Shown piece by piece: positions 8,124-16,652 of a DNA stretch of 64,000 nucleotides. Position numbers and translations under genes: made by a program. This stretch comes from SHAN690 sp038131955. GTDB lineage: Bacteria; Bacteroidota; Bacteroidia; Flavobacteriales_G; Salibacteraceae. The notes beneath the pieces are model-generated. The model was not told the DNA's origin, ran no database searches, and saw nothing but the letters and a program-made list of their open reading frames with translations. Position 1 is the stretch's first letter. Each line of letters starts with the position of its first letter. The stretch is taken from NCBI GenBank assembly GCA_038131955.1, contig JAYPQK010000010.1, forward strand, positions 62,001-126,000, in the 5' to 3' direction.

Positions 8124-9263
8124 TTATTCTTTACTGATCACTTCGAATACCACTCTACGGTTTTGAGCCTGACCGGCAGGAGTCACATCCGTAGTAGCAG
8201 GATCAAAGTCTTGAACACCCACTGTTAGGATCTTATTAGGATAAGCACCCAACTCAACAAGCTTGTCCTTCACTGCTTGAGCGCGCTGAGCTGAAACGTC
8301 TCCTGTAACCTTAGCCTCTTCAACAGGATCTGTATGACCTGTGATCTTCACTTTGTACTTAGGATGCTCCTGAAGCAACTTAGCTACTTTCTTCACTGCA
8401 GCCATGTTATCTTCATCGATCTCTGAAGACATTTCTTCGAAATATACGCGCGACATCTCAATGTCTTGAGTAACATCCATTTCCATGTCGGAGCTCACTT
8501 CCTTAGAGTATTGCACCTTAAGGGCGCTTCCTGAGGCATCTACTTCGCAATCACACTGATCGAGTCCTGCCATGTTGATCACAGAAACATCATCGATGTA
8601 GTAATAGGCAGTTCGAGTTTGCTGACCGGTAACGCCACGTGGCTTTTTGATCTTCTCATACTGCGTCTCTTCGGTAGGAGCGAAGTTTCCAATGGTCACG
8701 TATCGTTCACCACCTTTAGCGATGAAGGATTGGCAAATCTCTTCCCAAGCGAACTGTTCTTCGAAAACGCGATTCTGAGAATGCTGGATCTGAGGAGTGA
8801 TGGCGTAAGCCTCAAGAGCCTCTTCATCGACCGGCTTTTCGCTGATGTAGATACCCAAGTTATTGGATGCGTACTTTGACAACATGGCCAGCATAACGTG
8901 CATCTTCACACAGTAAACCTTCTCCTCTTCCAAGGGAGAATACAATTTCACTTGCAAGTAGGAACGTGGGTCGGTGTCCTTGTATGAATACATGACAACT
9001 CCGGCATATCCCTCACCACCGTGAGGATCTGCCTCACCGTACATATTCAAAGGAACTCCCCACTCTTCGCCTTTACTTTTCGGATTGAACAGATCTGGCT
9101 TATTGTCCGTCAAAGACTCCCATGGATCCGCCAATTCGATAGAACCAGCTTCCTTGATCTTCTTTTCAGGATCCTCGAATCCATAATTCGGCACTAGGTT
9201 TCCTTGAGCCATTGCTCCTGCTGTCACCAAGACAAATGCCATTGCATGGATAAATGATTTCAT
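8124..9263 (-). CDS. OmpA-family outer-membrane protein
   Basis: 379 residues with a signal peptide (MKSFIHAMAFVLVTAGAMAQ). Residues about 20-235 form a carbohydrate-binding-like jelly-roll region (NLVPNYGFEDPE, typical of the start of such domains in Bacteroidota, through YYYIDDVSVINM). The C-terminal 110 residues are an OmpA-like peptidoglycan-binding domain: KITGHTDPVEE followed by LSAQRAQAVKD-like VSAQRAQAVKDKLVELG and NRRVVFEV. The protein should sit at the outer membrane and hold on to peptidoglycan. It begins two bases after hemE on the same strand, but an own promoter within hemE is possible since the functions are unrelated. The gene ends in a strong terminator. Confidence 0.88.
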   Translation of the reverse strand: MKSFIHAMAFVLVTAGAMAQGNLVPNYGFEDPEKKIKEAGSIELADPWESLTDNKPDLFNPKSKGEEWGVPLNMYGEADPHGGEGYAGVVMYSYKDTDPRSYLQVKLYSPLEEEKVYCVKMHVMLAMLSKYASNNLGIYISEKPVDEEALEAYAITPQIQHSQNRVFEEQFAWEEICQSFIAKGGERYVTIGNFAPTEETQYEKIKKPRGVTGQQTRTAYYYIDDVSVINMAGLDQCDCEVDASGSALKVQYSKEVSSDMEMDVTQDIEMSRVYFEEMSSEIDEDNMAAVKKVAKLLQEHPKYKVKITGHTDPVEEAKVTGDVSAQRAQAVKDKLVELGAYPNKILTVGVQDFDPATTDVTPAGQAQNRRVVFEVISKE

Positions 9264-9265
9264 GA

Positions 9266-10291
9266 TTATTGATTTGGGTTATTGGATGATTTGATAGTAT
9301 CGATGAACAACTTCAACTTTTGCCACTGCGTATCCGGATAAACTCCGTGGCCCAAATTAGCGATGTGGCCTCCGCCACTAAATGAACTTAACATCTCGTT
9401 AGTCTTTTCTACGATCACCTCGTCCTCTGCATAAAGCACAGTAGGATCAAGGTTTCCCTGAAGGACCTTGAAAGGATTCAACGAACGAACTTCTCGAGGA
9501 TCCATGGTCCAGTCTAAACCGACGGTATTGAATGATGAGGCCATCAGATCTTTCAGTGCAAAATGTGCGCCTTTAGCAAAGATCGTACGCGGAACCTGAT
9601 CCACCTCATGGGCGATCCTCTCGATGTAAGGCATGCAAAACTCACGGTACAGATCCTCGCTCAATACTCCAGCCCACGAGTCGAACACTTGGTAAAGTGA
9701 AACTCCGGCTTCTACTTGGGCTTTGAGGTAATTGATCGTGGACATCGTGATCTTCTCAAGCAACTCGTGTGCCGCTTTTGGTTCAGCATGCAACCATCTT
9801 CGCGCATTGGAGAAGGTCTTACTCCCTTGCCCTTCGATCATATAGCACAGAATCGTGAACGGTGCTCCTGCAAATCCGATCACTGGAACACGTCCGTCCA
9901 AACGCTTTCGGGTTTCACGAATGGCGTCGTAAACGTAAGTGAGCTCAATGCCATCTGCGACATGCAACGACTTAATATCAGACTCACTCTGAATCACCTT
10001 CGGAAAATGGGGCCCCTTTCCCTTGATCATCTCATAAGGTAAACCCATGGCTTCTGGAATGACCAAGATGTCAGAAAAAATGATCGCGGCGTCTACTCCT
10101 AGAATATCCACCGGCTGAACTGTGACCTCAGCAGCAAGATCAGGTGTCTCCACTAATTCCTTGAAACCGGAAAGACTAGCACGCACCTCACGGTATTCAG
10201 GAAGAATACGACCTGCTTGTCGCATCACCCAAACCGGACTACGCTCGGTCTTTTCGCCTCGAGCTGCACGTATGATTAAATCGTTCTTCAT
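9266..10291 (-). CDS. hemE: Uroporphyrinogen decarboxylase
   Basis: HemE removes four carboxyl groups from uroporphyrinogen III to make coproporphyrinogen III in heme synthesis, in the cytosol. The family start signature RSPVWVMRQAGRILPEYR is at residues 18-35, and FAGAPFTILCYMIEG and the C-terminal NLGHGVYPDTQ are conserved active-site segments. I chose the ATG at 10291 (341 residues, family-typical); a TTG three codons upstream at 10300 would run into the aconitase terminator. The OmpA-family gene follows two bases later on the same strand. No other heme gene is present in the window. Confidence 0.96.
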   Translation of the reverse strand: MKNDLIIRAARGEKTERSPVWVMRQAGRILPEYREVRASLSGFKELVETPDLAAEVTVQPVDILGVDAAIIFSDILVIPEAMGLPYEMIKGKGPHFPKVIQSESDIKSLHVADGIELTYVYDAIRETRKRLDGRVPVIGFAGAPFTILCYMIEGQGSKTFSNARRWLHAEPKAAHELLEKITMSTINYLKAQVEAGVSLYQVFDSWAGVLSEDLYREFCMPYIERIAHEVDQVPRTIFAKGAHFALKDLMASSFNTVGLDWTMDPREVRSLNPFKVLQGNLDPTVLYAEDEVIVEKTNEMLSSFSGGGHIANLGHGVYPDTQWQKLKLFIDTIKSSNNPNQ

Positions 10292-10295
10292 TAGA

Positions 10296-10329
10296 TACAA
10301 AAAGGCGGTTGACTGAACGCCAACCGCCT
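10296..10329 (-). terminator. Rho-independent terminator of aconitase gene
   Basis: Perfect 9-base stem, arms 10303-10311 (AGGCGGTTG) and 10321-10329 (CAACCGCCT), nine-base loop, followed on the minus strand by a T run. It lies 13 bases after the aconitase stop and only a few bases before the hemE start. Confidence 0.9.
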
Positions 10330-10342
10330 ATGCTAATGTGTC

Positions 10343-12610
10343 TTAGGAATTGTTTTGCAGCTTGATCAAGTTCAATGCACTTCCTGCCTTGAACCATTCG
10401 ATCTGAGCTTGATTGTAAGTGTGGTTAAGCTTGATAACATCCTTACTTCCATCAGAATGAACTACCTCTAGAGTAAGAGGTGTATCAGGAGCAAATGACT
10501 CTAGATCGATGAAGTTGAACGTATCATCTTCTCGCACCTTATCGTAGTCCGCTTCGTTAGCGAAGGTCAAACCAAGCATACCTTGCTTCTTCAAGTTGGT
10601 CTCGTGAATACGTGCAAACGATTTCACGATCACAGCCATCACACCGAGATGACGTGGCTCCATGGCCGCATGCTCGCGAGAAGAACCTTCCCCATAGTTG
10701 TGGTCACCCACAACGACAGTAGGAACTCCAGCCGCTTTGTATGCCCGAGCAGAAGCAGGAACTTCCATCTTCTCACCAGTCAATTGGTTTACCACTTCGT
10801 TAGTTGCACCTCCGAAGGCATTGACTGCCCCGATGAGCAGGTTGTTTGAAATATTATCCAAGTGACCGCGGTAACGCAACCAAGGACCCGCCATTGAAAT
10901 GTGATCCGTAGTACACTTTCCTTGAGCTTTGATCAAGAGTTTAGCTCCGTTGATGTTCTTTCCGTCCCAAGGCTTGAATGGTGTAAGCAATTGGAGTCGT
11001 GAACTATCTTCTTTCACTACAACTTCGATTCCATTACCATCGGCAGCCGGAGCCTGATAGCCTGGATCTTCAACATCAAATCCCTTAGGTGGAAGCTCAA
11101 ATCCTGTTGGATCATCCAAACGAACCTCCTCGCCGTCCTCATTCACCAAGGTGTCGGTCATTGGGTTGAAATCCAAACGACCACTAATAGCGATCGCCGC
11201 CACCATTTCAGGAGAGGTCACGAAGGCATGCGTATTCGGGTTACCGTCTGCTCGCTTCGAGAAGTTACGGTTGAATGAATGCACGATCGAGTTCTTCTTT
11301 TGATCTTCTGCACCTGCACGAGCCCACTGTCCAATACAAGGTCCACAAGCGTTAGTAAAGATGGTGGCTCCAAGGTCTTCAAAGATCTTAAGGATACCAT
11401 CTCGGTCAGTTGTGTAACGTACTTGCTCTGAACCTGGATTGATACCAAACTCCGCCTTTGGCTTGAGGTTCTTCTCAACCGCCTGCTTCGCGATAGACGC
11501 AGCGCGAGAAAGATCCTCGTAAGAACTATTTGTACAAGAACCGATAAGACCCCACTCGATATCGGCAGGCCAATCGTTGTTCTTCAAGACCTCTTTCATT
11601 TGAGGCACCGGAGTAGCCAAGTCCGGAGTGAACGGACCGTTCAAGTGTGGTTGAAGCTCATCCAGGTTGATCTCGATCACTTGATCGAAATACTTTTCTG
11701 GGTTTTCATACACTTCAGCGTCACCCGTCAAGTGTTCAGCAACTTCATCAGCAAGTGCTACCACTTCCTCACGACCTGTTGCTTTCAAGTAACGTCGCAT
11801 ACTCTCATCGTAACCGAACGTAGAGGTAGTTGCGCCGATCTCAGCACCCATGTTACAGATCGTGCCTTTACCTGTGCACGATAGAGACTTAGCACCTTCG
11901 CCGAAGTATTCTACGATCGCACCGGTTCCACCTTTCACGGTCAGGATACCCGCAACCTTCAAGATAACATCCTTTGGAGCAGTCCATCCACTGAGCTTAC
12001 CTGTCAATTTCACTCCGATGAGCTTTGGGAACTTCAATTCCCAAGCCATGCCAGCCATGACATCAACCGCGTCAGCACCACCAACACCGATGGCTACCAT
12101 TCCAAGTCCTCCGGCATTCACCGTATGACTGTCCGTTCCGATCATCATTCCACCTGGGAAAGCATAGTTCTCCAATACCACTTGGTGAATGATACCTGCC
12201 CCTGGCTTCCAGAATCCGATGCCATATTTGTTGGACACGGAAGAAAGGAAGTTAAAGACCTCATTGTTCTTATTGATCGCATCCTGAAGATCCTTATCTG
12301 CTCCGATACGTGCTTGGATCAAGTGATCGGCGTGCACGGTAGAAGGCACAGCCACCTTGTCCTTTCCAGCCTGCATGAACTGAAGTAGGGCCATCTGAGC
12401 GGTAGCATCCTGCATAGCCACTCGGTCCGGTGCGAAATCGACATAGCTCTTACCGCGGGTAAATTCCTGCGTTGCAGGACCATCCCAAAGGTGAGCGTAA
12501 AGGATTTTCTCAGCTAGCGTCAGTGGTTTGTTGACGGCTTTACTTGCGGCAGCGATCCTTTCTGGATAACGCTGATAGACCGCTTTAATCATATCGAGAT
12601 CGAAGATCAT
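10343..12610 (-). CDS. acnA: Aconitate hydratase, mitochondrial-type
   Basis: Aconitase converts citrate to isocitrate in the TCA cycle through a [4Fe-4S] cluster. The 755-residue length and layout match the mitochondrial-type enzyme found in Bacteroidota rather than the AcnA/IRP1 type of about 890 residues. The three cluster cysteines are Cys359 (GSCTNSSYE), Cys422 and Cys425 (NACGPCIGQW), one off from the numbering of mature mitochondrial aconitase. Further active-site segments are GTDSHTVNAGGLG and, in the swivel domain, DHNYGEGSSREHAAMEPRHLG. It is a single-gene unit with its own terminator; the leader has a near-match TAATATTG (12634-12641) to the -7 box. The symbol is the general one and the paralogue type may differ. 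Confidence 0.96.
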   Translation of the reverse strand: MIFDLDMIKAVYQRYPERIAAASKAVNKPLTLAEKILYAHLWDGPATQEFTRGKSYVDFAPDRVAMQDATAQMALLQFMQAGKDKVAVPSTVHADHLIQARIGADKDLQDAINKNNEVFNFLSSVSNKYGIGFWKPGAGIIHQVVLENYAFPGGMMIGTDSHTVNAGGLGMVAIGVGGADAVDVMAGMAWELKFPKLIGVKLTGKLSGWTAPKDVILKVAGILTVKGGTGAIVEYFGEGAKSLSCTGKGTICNMGAEIGATTSTFGYDESMRRYLKATGREEVVALADEVAEHLTGDAEVYENPEKYFDQVIEINLDELQPHLNGPFTPDLATPVPQMKEVLKNNDWPADIEWGLIGSCTNSSYEDLSRAASIAKQAVEKNLKPKAEFGINPGSEQVRYTTDRDGILKIFEDLGATIFTNACGPCIGQWARAGAEDQKKNSIVHSFNRNFSKRADGNPNTHAFVTSPEMVAAIAISGRLDFNPMTDTLVNEDGEEVRLDDPTGFELPPKGFDVEDPGYQAPAADGNGIEVVVKEDSSRLQLLTPFKPWDGKNINGAKLLIKAQGKCTTDHISMAGPWLRYRGHLDNISNNLLIGAVNAFGGATNEVVNQLTGEKMEVPASARAYKAAGVPTVVVGDHNYGEGSSREHAAMEPRHLGVMAVIVKSFARIHETNLKKQGMLGLTFANEADYDKVREDDTFNFIDLESFAPDTPLTLEVVHSDGSKDVIKLNHTYNQAQIEWFKAGSALNLIKLQNNS

Positions 12611-12675
12611 GATGGTGAAATTTTAATCGTTCACAATATTAAGGCTTGTGCAGCCAGTAATGTTTTGGTAGAAAT

Positions 12676-12704
12676 AAAAAAAGGGAAGCCTATTGACCTC
12701 CCTT
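12676..12704 (-). terminator. Rho-independent terminator of rpsF-rpsR-rplI
   Basis: Arms 12681-12688 and 12697-12704 form an 8-base stem (one G-U pair on the minus strand) followed by a minus-strand run of T. It is 24 bases after the rplI stop. Confidence 0.82.
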
Positions 12705-12727
12705 TCCTTATGTATTTCAAGTTTCAA

Positions 12728-13174
12728 TTACTCGCCGACTACTTCAAATGAAATGGTCTCTACTACATCGCGATGAAATGCAACTTCAGCCTCATAGGTT
12801 CCTACCGCCTTAATAGTATCACCGATGATCTTGATGTGCTTGCGATCCACTTCGATGCCGCTCTTCGCGATCTCTTCTGCGAGTTGAATATTGTTGACAG
12901 AGCCGAAGATCTTGCCTGACTCACCCACTTTAGCACCCACCTTGATGGTTGTATTCTTGAGTTTGTCTGCCACCTTACGGGCTGCGTCACGCTCCTTCTT
13001 TACTTTCTGTGAACGCTGACGAACCGTCTCGGCGTGCACTTTCTTAGCAGATGAAGTAGCTAGAATTGCCAATCCCTGAGGGATAAGATAGTTACGACCA
13101 TAACCATCCTTGACTTCAACTAGGTCATCCTTGTAACCTAGTTTTTCGATGTCTTGCTTGAGAATTACTTCCAT
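12728..13174 (-). CDS. rplI: 50S ribosomal protein bL9
   Basis: 148 residues, the normal bL9 length. The N-terminal domain starts MEVILKQDIEKLGYKDDLVEVKDGYGRNYLIPQGLA, with the GYGRNYLIP rRNA-binding signature; a charged connecting helix (residues about 45-75) leads to the C-terminal domain. bL9 binds 23S rRNA at the base of the L1 stalk and helps keep the reading frame. Last gene of the rpsF-rpsR-rplI operon, 15 bases after rpsR, followed by a terminator. Confidence 0.97.
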   Translation of the reverse strand: MEVILKQDIEKLGYKDDLVEVKDGYGRNYLIPQGLAILATSSAKKVHAETVRQRSQKVKKERDAARKVADKLKNTTIKVGAKVGESGKIFGSVNNIQLAEEIAKSGIEVDRKHIKIIGDTIKAVGTYEAEVAFHRDVVETISFEVVGE

Positions 13175-13189
13175 GATCGTCTATCTCAA

Positions 13190-13450
13190 TTATTTCAACA
13201 TATCGGTAACGTAAGGCATCAAGGCCAAGTGACGAGCGCGCTTAACCGCAGTCGAAACTTTGCGCTGATACTTCACAGATGTACCAGTAATTCTTCTTGG
13301 AAGAAGCTTCCCTTGTTCGTTCACGAAACGCAACAAGAAGTCAGCATCCTTATAGTCAACGTACTTAATTCCGGTCTTCTTGAACCAGCAGTACTTCTCC
13401 TTCTTCGTCTCAATCTGAATAGGAGTTAAATATCTAATATCATCAGCCAT
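13190..13450 (-). CDS. rpsR: 30S ribosomal protein bS18
   Basis: 86 residues with the family core YCWFKKTGIKYVDYKDADFLLRFVNEQGKLLPRRITGTS and the basic tail RKVSTAVKRARHLALMPY. It binds 16S rRNA as a dimer with bS6, whose gene lies just upstream on the same strand (11-base gap). The initial codon at 13450 gives MADDIRYL, which suits the family. Part of rpsF-rpsR-rplI. Confidence 0.97.
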   Translation of the reverse strand: MADDIRYLTPIQIETKKEKYCWFKKTGIKYVDYKDADFLLRFVNEQGKLLPRRITGTSVKYQRKVSTAVKRARHLALMPYVTDMLK

Positions 13451-13461
13451 CTCTTCTCGAA

Positions 13462-13809
13462 TTAAGCGTTAGCAGTTTTCTTTGACTTGTTTCTACGGCT
13501 CTCAGCGAACTCGATGTGATCCTTATCCATCTTCACGGTAAGGAAACGCAAAACGCGCTCATCACGAATGAATTCAGTTTCGAGTGGCTTGATGAGTGAA
13601 GTCTCTGCTTCGAACTCGACCAAGTGATAGAATCCAGTGGACTTCTTCTGGATTGGATAGGCCAATTTTTTCAGGCCCCAGGTTTCCTCATGCACGATGC
13701 TCGCACCTTGCTCTTTGAGGTAAGCTGTGTACTTCTTGACTGCTTCCTTTGTCTGGTCCTCAGACAAAACGGGAGTTAGAATGAAAACAGTCTCATAACG
13801 ATTTACCAT
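13462..13809 (-). CDS. rpsF: 30S ribosomal protein bS6
   Basis: 115 residues, starting MVNRYETVFILTPVLSEDQ, the normal bS6 N-terminus. The frame stays open upstream to 13878, but those 23 codons contain the -7 promoter box and have no bS6 similarity, so the ATG at 13809 is the start. Core segments GLKKLAYPIQKKSTGFYHLVEFE and DERVLRFLTVKMD are conserved. It is the first gene of the S6-S18-L9 operon; neither ssb nor priB stands between rpsF and rpsR. The leader after the predicted transcription start is only about 25 bases, so the S6:S18-binding leader structure known from other phyla is not present in recognisable form. Confidence 0.96.
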   Translation of the reverse strand: MVNRYETVFILTPVLSEDQTKEAVKKYTAYLKEQGASIVHEETWGLKKLAYPIQKKSTGFYHLVEFEAETSLIKPLETEFIRDERVLRFLTVKMDKDHIEFAESRRNKSKKTANA

Positions 13810-13837
13810 GTGACTATATCTTTTTAAAAATGGGGCG

Positions 13838-13867
13838 CAAAGATACGAACTCCTTATCATCTGGCAA
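13838..13867 (-). promoter_or_regulatory. Promoter of rpsF-rpsR-rplI (TTG-N19-TATCTTTG)
   Basis: On the minus strand TTG (13867-13865), a 19-base spacer and TATCTTTG (13845-13838) match both halves of the Bacteroidota sigma-A promoter (-33 TTG, -7 TAnnTTTG). The predicted transcription start is about 25 bases before the rpsF ATG. This is the most complete promoter in the window. Confidence 0.8.
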
Positions 13868-13880
13868 GTTGCAGACAAAA

Positions 13881-13902
13881 AAAGGCCGCCGAGGCAGCCT
13901 TT
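13881..13902 (-). terminator. Rho-independent terminator of the PKD-repeat T9SS gene
   Basis: Arms 13883-13889 and 13894-13900, with one pair that is G-U only in minus-strand RNA, a CGAG-type loop, and a T run on the minus strand. It is about 25 bases after the stop at 13927 and immediately upstream of the rpsF promoter. Confidence 0.8.
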
Positions 13903-13926
13903 TTCATCAATAATTAGTTGTACGCT

Positions 13927-16500
13927 CTACTCCAGAACCACGATCGGAAGCTGTTTAATCTCCTCTCCAGCGCGGAAGCGTAGTAAGTAAGATCCACTGC
14001 TTATGCCCTTGGGCAATGAAAGTGATTGATCCACGGAACCTTGATCCAATGCATAAGTATGCATGACCCTTCCTTGTACATCAACTAGCTCCATCGAGGC
14101 TGGTACATCACTGCTTGTTGAGAAACGTACGAGAAAGTCTGAGCGGATCGGATTCGGATAGACACCCACCCCATTGTCGCGCACGATGTCATCGACGGAT
14201 GTTGGCCAGATCTTGACTTTCGCGTCGTCGGAACCTTTACAGCCATTCACATCTGTGACCGTACAGGTGTAAGTTCCGGCACTATACACATCAAGCGTCT
14301 GTGTGGTTTGACCCGTATTCCAGAAGTAAGCGATGTAGCCCGAGCCCGCATTCAATTGAACAGGTGCCAAGCCTTGCTGATTCGTGATGTTGGGCTCTGG
14401 ATTATCGACGATCTCCGTAATCGAAGCGGTGGCTGAGTCTGAACACCCATTAAAGTCCGTAACCGTAACACTGACGGTTGTTACTGTAGTGACTACTCTT
14501 AACTGCCCTGTACTTCCATCGTCCCAGAGATAGCTTACGAATGGACCTCCAGCATTGAACAAGAAAGTCCCTCCCTCACACAAGACTGTATCCCCTATCG
14601 TGATATTCGGTAAGGGGTTTACCTCGAGGTCCACCTGATCCGAACCCGTACAACCGTTGGCATCAGTTACGGTGACCGAATAGATACCGGGCGAAGTCAC
14701 ATTCAGCATCTGGGTTGTGGCTCCAGTGTTCCAGGAATAGGAGGCTCCTATTCCTGCATCCAGCCAATAATTGCCGCAAATGGTCGTATCCGGACCGAGA
14801 TCAGGAGAAGGGTTCTCGTAAACCGTAACGGTGACGGACCCACCAAAAGTGCCAGAGTCGCCTTGACATCCCGTAGCATCCTCTAGTGACACGATCTCGT
14901 AAATACCACCGGTTGTTGCGAAGACGGTATGCGGACTTGTCACATTTCCAGCGGTAAAGTTCGTCGTACCGTTGGTATAGACACAGTCCCATGGCCCGGT
15001 TCCAGTGAAACTGAATTCAATCTCGATCAATTCACCCTGACAGTACTCACCGCCGCCACTAACGATCGCTCCGCCTGGAATGGCATAAGCCAAGATGTCG
15101 CCAGACAAAGTATCATTGGCCGCATTCACATCACCACTGTTGTCAATCTCAACCGTGAAGTCCCAGTAGCCTCCATTGGAAGCATTGATGGTTAAAACTT
15201 CTACTGTGTCACATCCGCATACAAACAGGGTATCCGGATAGGAGTATGTCACCTGCGTGCCATTCGTGTCCACTTGAATGTCAAAACCATATTTATCCTC
15301 GATGCTCTTGTTGCAAATTACTGCCGTGATGGGCAAGTTGGAACTTCCACAGATACTATCCTCATAGATCAGATCAACCAAGGAAATATCGTTCGATTCA
15401 GCGATGATGATATCATCAAAGGCAAACCCCTCATTGGTGGTGGAGCCATCCGCTGAGATCGCAAAACGAACCAAGAGAGAAGTGTCTTGCGACCAAGATG
15501 ATAGAGAATGTCTCATATCTGCCCAACCTGAGCTCGACCCTGACCATCCTGATGTACTGCTTAGATTGGAGAGTGCAGAGACCGAACTAGCATTGTACCA
15601 TGGTGAAGGGCTCGAAGACGAACCTACCGTGGTCCAAACGTAGCCACTATCGGATGACACTTGGAATACTACGCCATCCACGTTATTCTGCAGATCTCGA
15701 TTGGTTTGAACCCGGATCATTGGGTCAACCAAAGGAGTAAGGTCCAACTCTACGCTCTGTACGAAGCTTATCTCACTATTGTTATGGTCGCCGTCAAGAT
15801 TGGTCACCCAGCAATTATCGCCTGAGGCGGCAGAACTGATAGTCGTATTATTCGGTGTACCCCATTCCCAAGAAGAAAATGTTCCCGCAGCCGACCAGTT
15901 TCCATTGCTACCTTCAAAGTTCTCGCAATAGGGAAATTCGTTGATCACTAACGTGGTGTAATACATCTCCACCCTCGACAGGTTAGCATTCTCTTGCCAG
16001 AGGTTCTGAGGGTTCGTTGACTCGAGGTCATATTGCATACCCAGTCTTCGGAGGATCACGTTCTCACCCAAGATGTTTGATGTGAAGTTTCCTGCTCCGT
16101 ATGAGTTGGTTGAGGTCGACCCTCTTGAACCCAAAATACCAATATAGTCTCCTTGGTATACTGGAATATTCACCGAGAGAACATTGTTACCCGAAATATT
16201 CTGAAATAACGCTAACGTAGTAAAGTCGTTGGTCGTAGTAGAGTACGTGGGGGGAGGTCCGCTGTTGAAACGAACAACTGCCACGCTCTGATTAGCCGAA
16301 CTGGCCGTGGTCGGAACGCGAACGCCAACCATCATGAAGTCTACGGGAGCTTGAAACCAGTACCCTCTAGTATTTCCAGTGTAAGTGGTACTCTGATTGG
16401 GAATAGGCATGAGGGTTTGGGCGATCGATTCTGCCGCAAAGAGGAGTATGCTCACAGAAAAAACGAGCATACCGACCTTAATGAATCGAGGTAGGCGCAT
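13927..16500 (-). CDS. Secreted surface protein with PKD-like repeats and T9SS sorting domain
   Basis: 857 residues. A signal peptide (residues 1-28, VGMLVFSVSILLFAAESIAQ) is followed by an N-terminal region of unknown type, a jelly-roll segment around residues 190-370 of the cleaved-adhesin/MAM-like kind (YCENFEGSNGNWSAAGTFSS, then FAFDDIIIAES), and at least three immunoglobulin-like PKD/SprB-type repeats with the recurring WNTGATTQ / WDDGSTGQ / WNTGQTTQ core and VTVTDxNGC ends (about residues 560-770). The last 75 residues are a T9SS type A sorting domain (VYPNPIRSDFLVRFS to SGSYLLRF), which directs export across the outer membrane and attachment to the surface. It is a single gene with its own terminator. 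The partner or ligand is unknown. Confidence 0.85.
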   Translation of the reverse strand: MRLPRFIKVGMLVFSVSILLFAAESIAQTLMPIPNQSTTYTGNTRGYWFQAPVDFMMVGVRVPTTASSANQSVAVVRFNSGPPPTYSTTTNDFTTLALFQNISGNNVLSVNIPVYQGDYIGILGSRGSTSTNSYGAGNFTSNILGENVILRRLGMQYDLESTNPQNLWQENANLSRVEMYYTTLVINEFPYCENFEGSNGNWSAAGTFSSWEWGTPNNTTISSAASGDNCWVTNLDGDHNNSEISFVQSVELDLTPLVDPMIRVQTNRDLQNNVDGVVFQVSSDSGYVWTTVGSSSSPSPWYNASSVSALSNLSSTSGWSGSSSGWADMRHSLSSWSQDTSLLVRFAISADGSTTNEGFAFDDIIIAESNDISLVDLIYEDSICGSSNLPITAVICNKSIEDKYGFDIQVDTNGTQVTYSYPDTLFVCGCDTVEVLTINASNGGYWDFTVEIDNSGDVNAANDTLSGDILAYAIPGGAIVSGGGEYCQGELIEIEFSFTGTGPWDCVYTNGTTNFTAGNVTSPHTVFATTGGIYEIVSLEDATGCQGDSGTFGGSVTVTVYENPSPDLGPDTTICGNYWLDAGIGASYSWNTGATTQMLNVTSPGIYSVTVTDANGCTGSDQVDLEVNPLPNITIGDTVLCEGGTFLFNAGGPFVSYLWDDGSTGQLRVVTTVTTVSVTVTDFNGCSDSATASITEIVDNPEPNITNQQGLAPVQLNAGSGYIAYFWNTGQTTQTLDVYSAGTYTCTVTDVNGCKGSDDAKVKIWPTSVDDIVRDNGVGVYPNPIRSDFLVRFSTSSDVPASMELVDVQGRVMHTYALDQGSVDQSLSLPKGISSGSYLLRFRAGEEIKQLPIVVLE

Positions 16501-16652
16501 AGGTAGATAGTGTTTTTGGTACCTCGCAAAAATGGGATTCTCAAACTACAAATGCAAGGATTGACCAAAATTTGCACCCTGGTTTTCAATGTCTTACAAC
16601 TGGTGAATCGAAAGAAACACCCATTTATCACAAAGCATATACTTTTGAGCCG

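Noticed and set aside
10292..10300. TTG start of hemE at 10300
   Set aside because: An ATG three codons later matches family length and lies clear of the aconitase terminator.
12611..12660. Promoter TAATATTG before aconitase
   Set aside because: One mismatch to TAnnTTTG and no -33 TTG; too weak to list as a separate feature.
13810..13878. N-terminal extension of bS6 (start at 13878)
   Set aside because: The 23 extra codons contain the complete promoter of the operon and do not resemble bS6.
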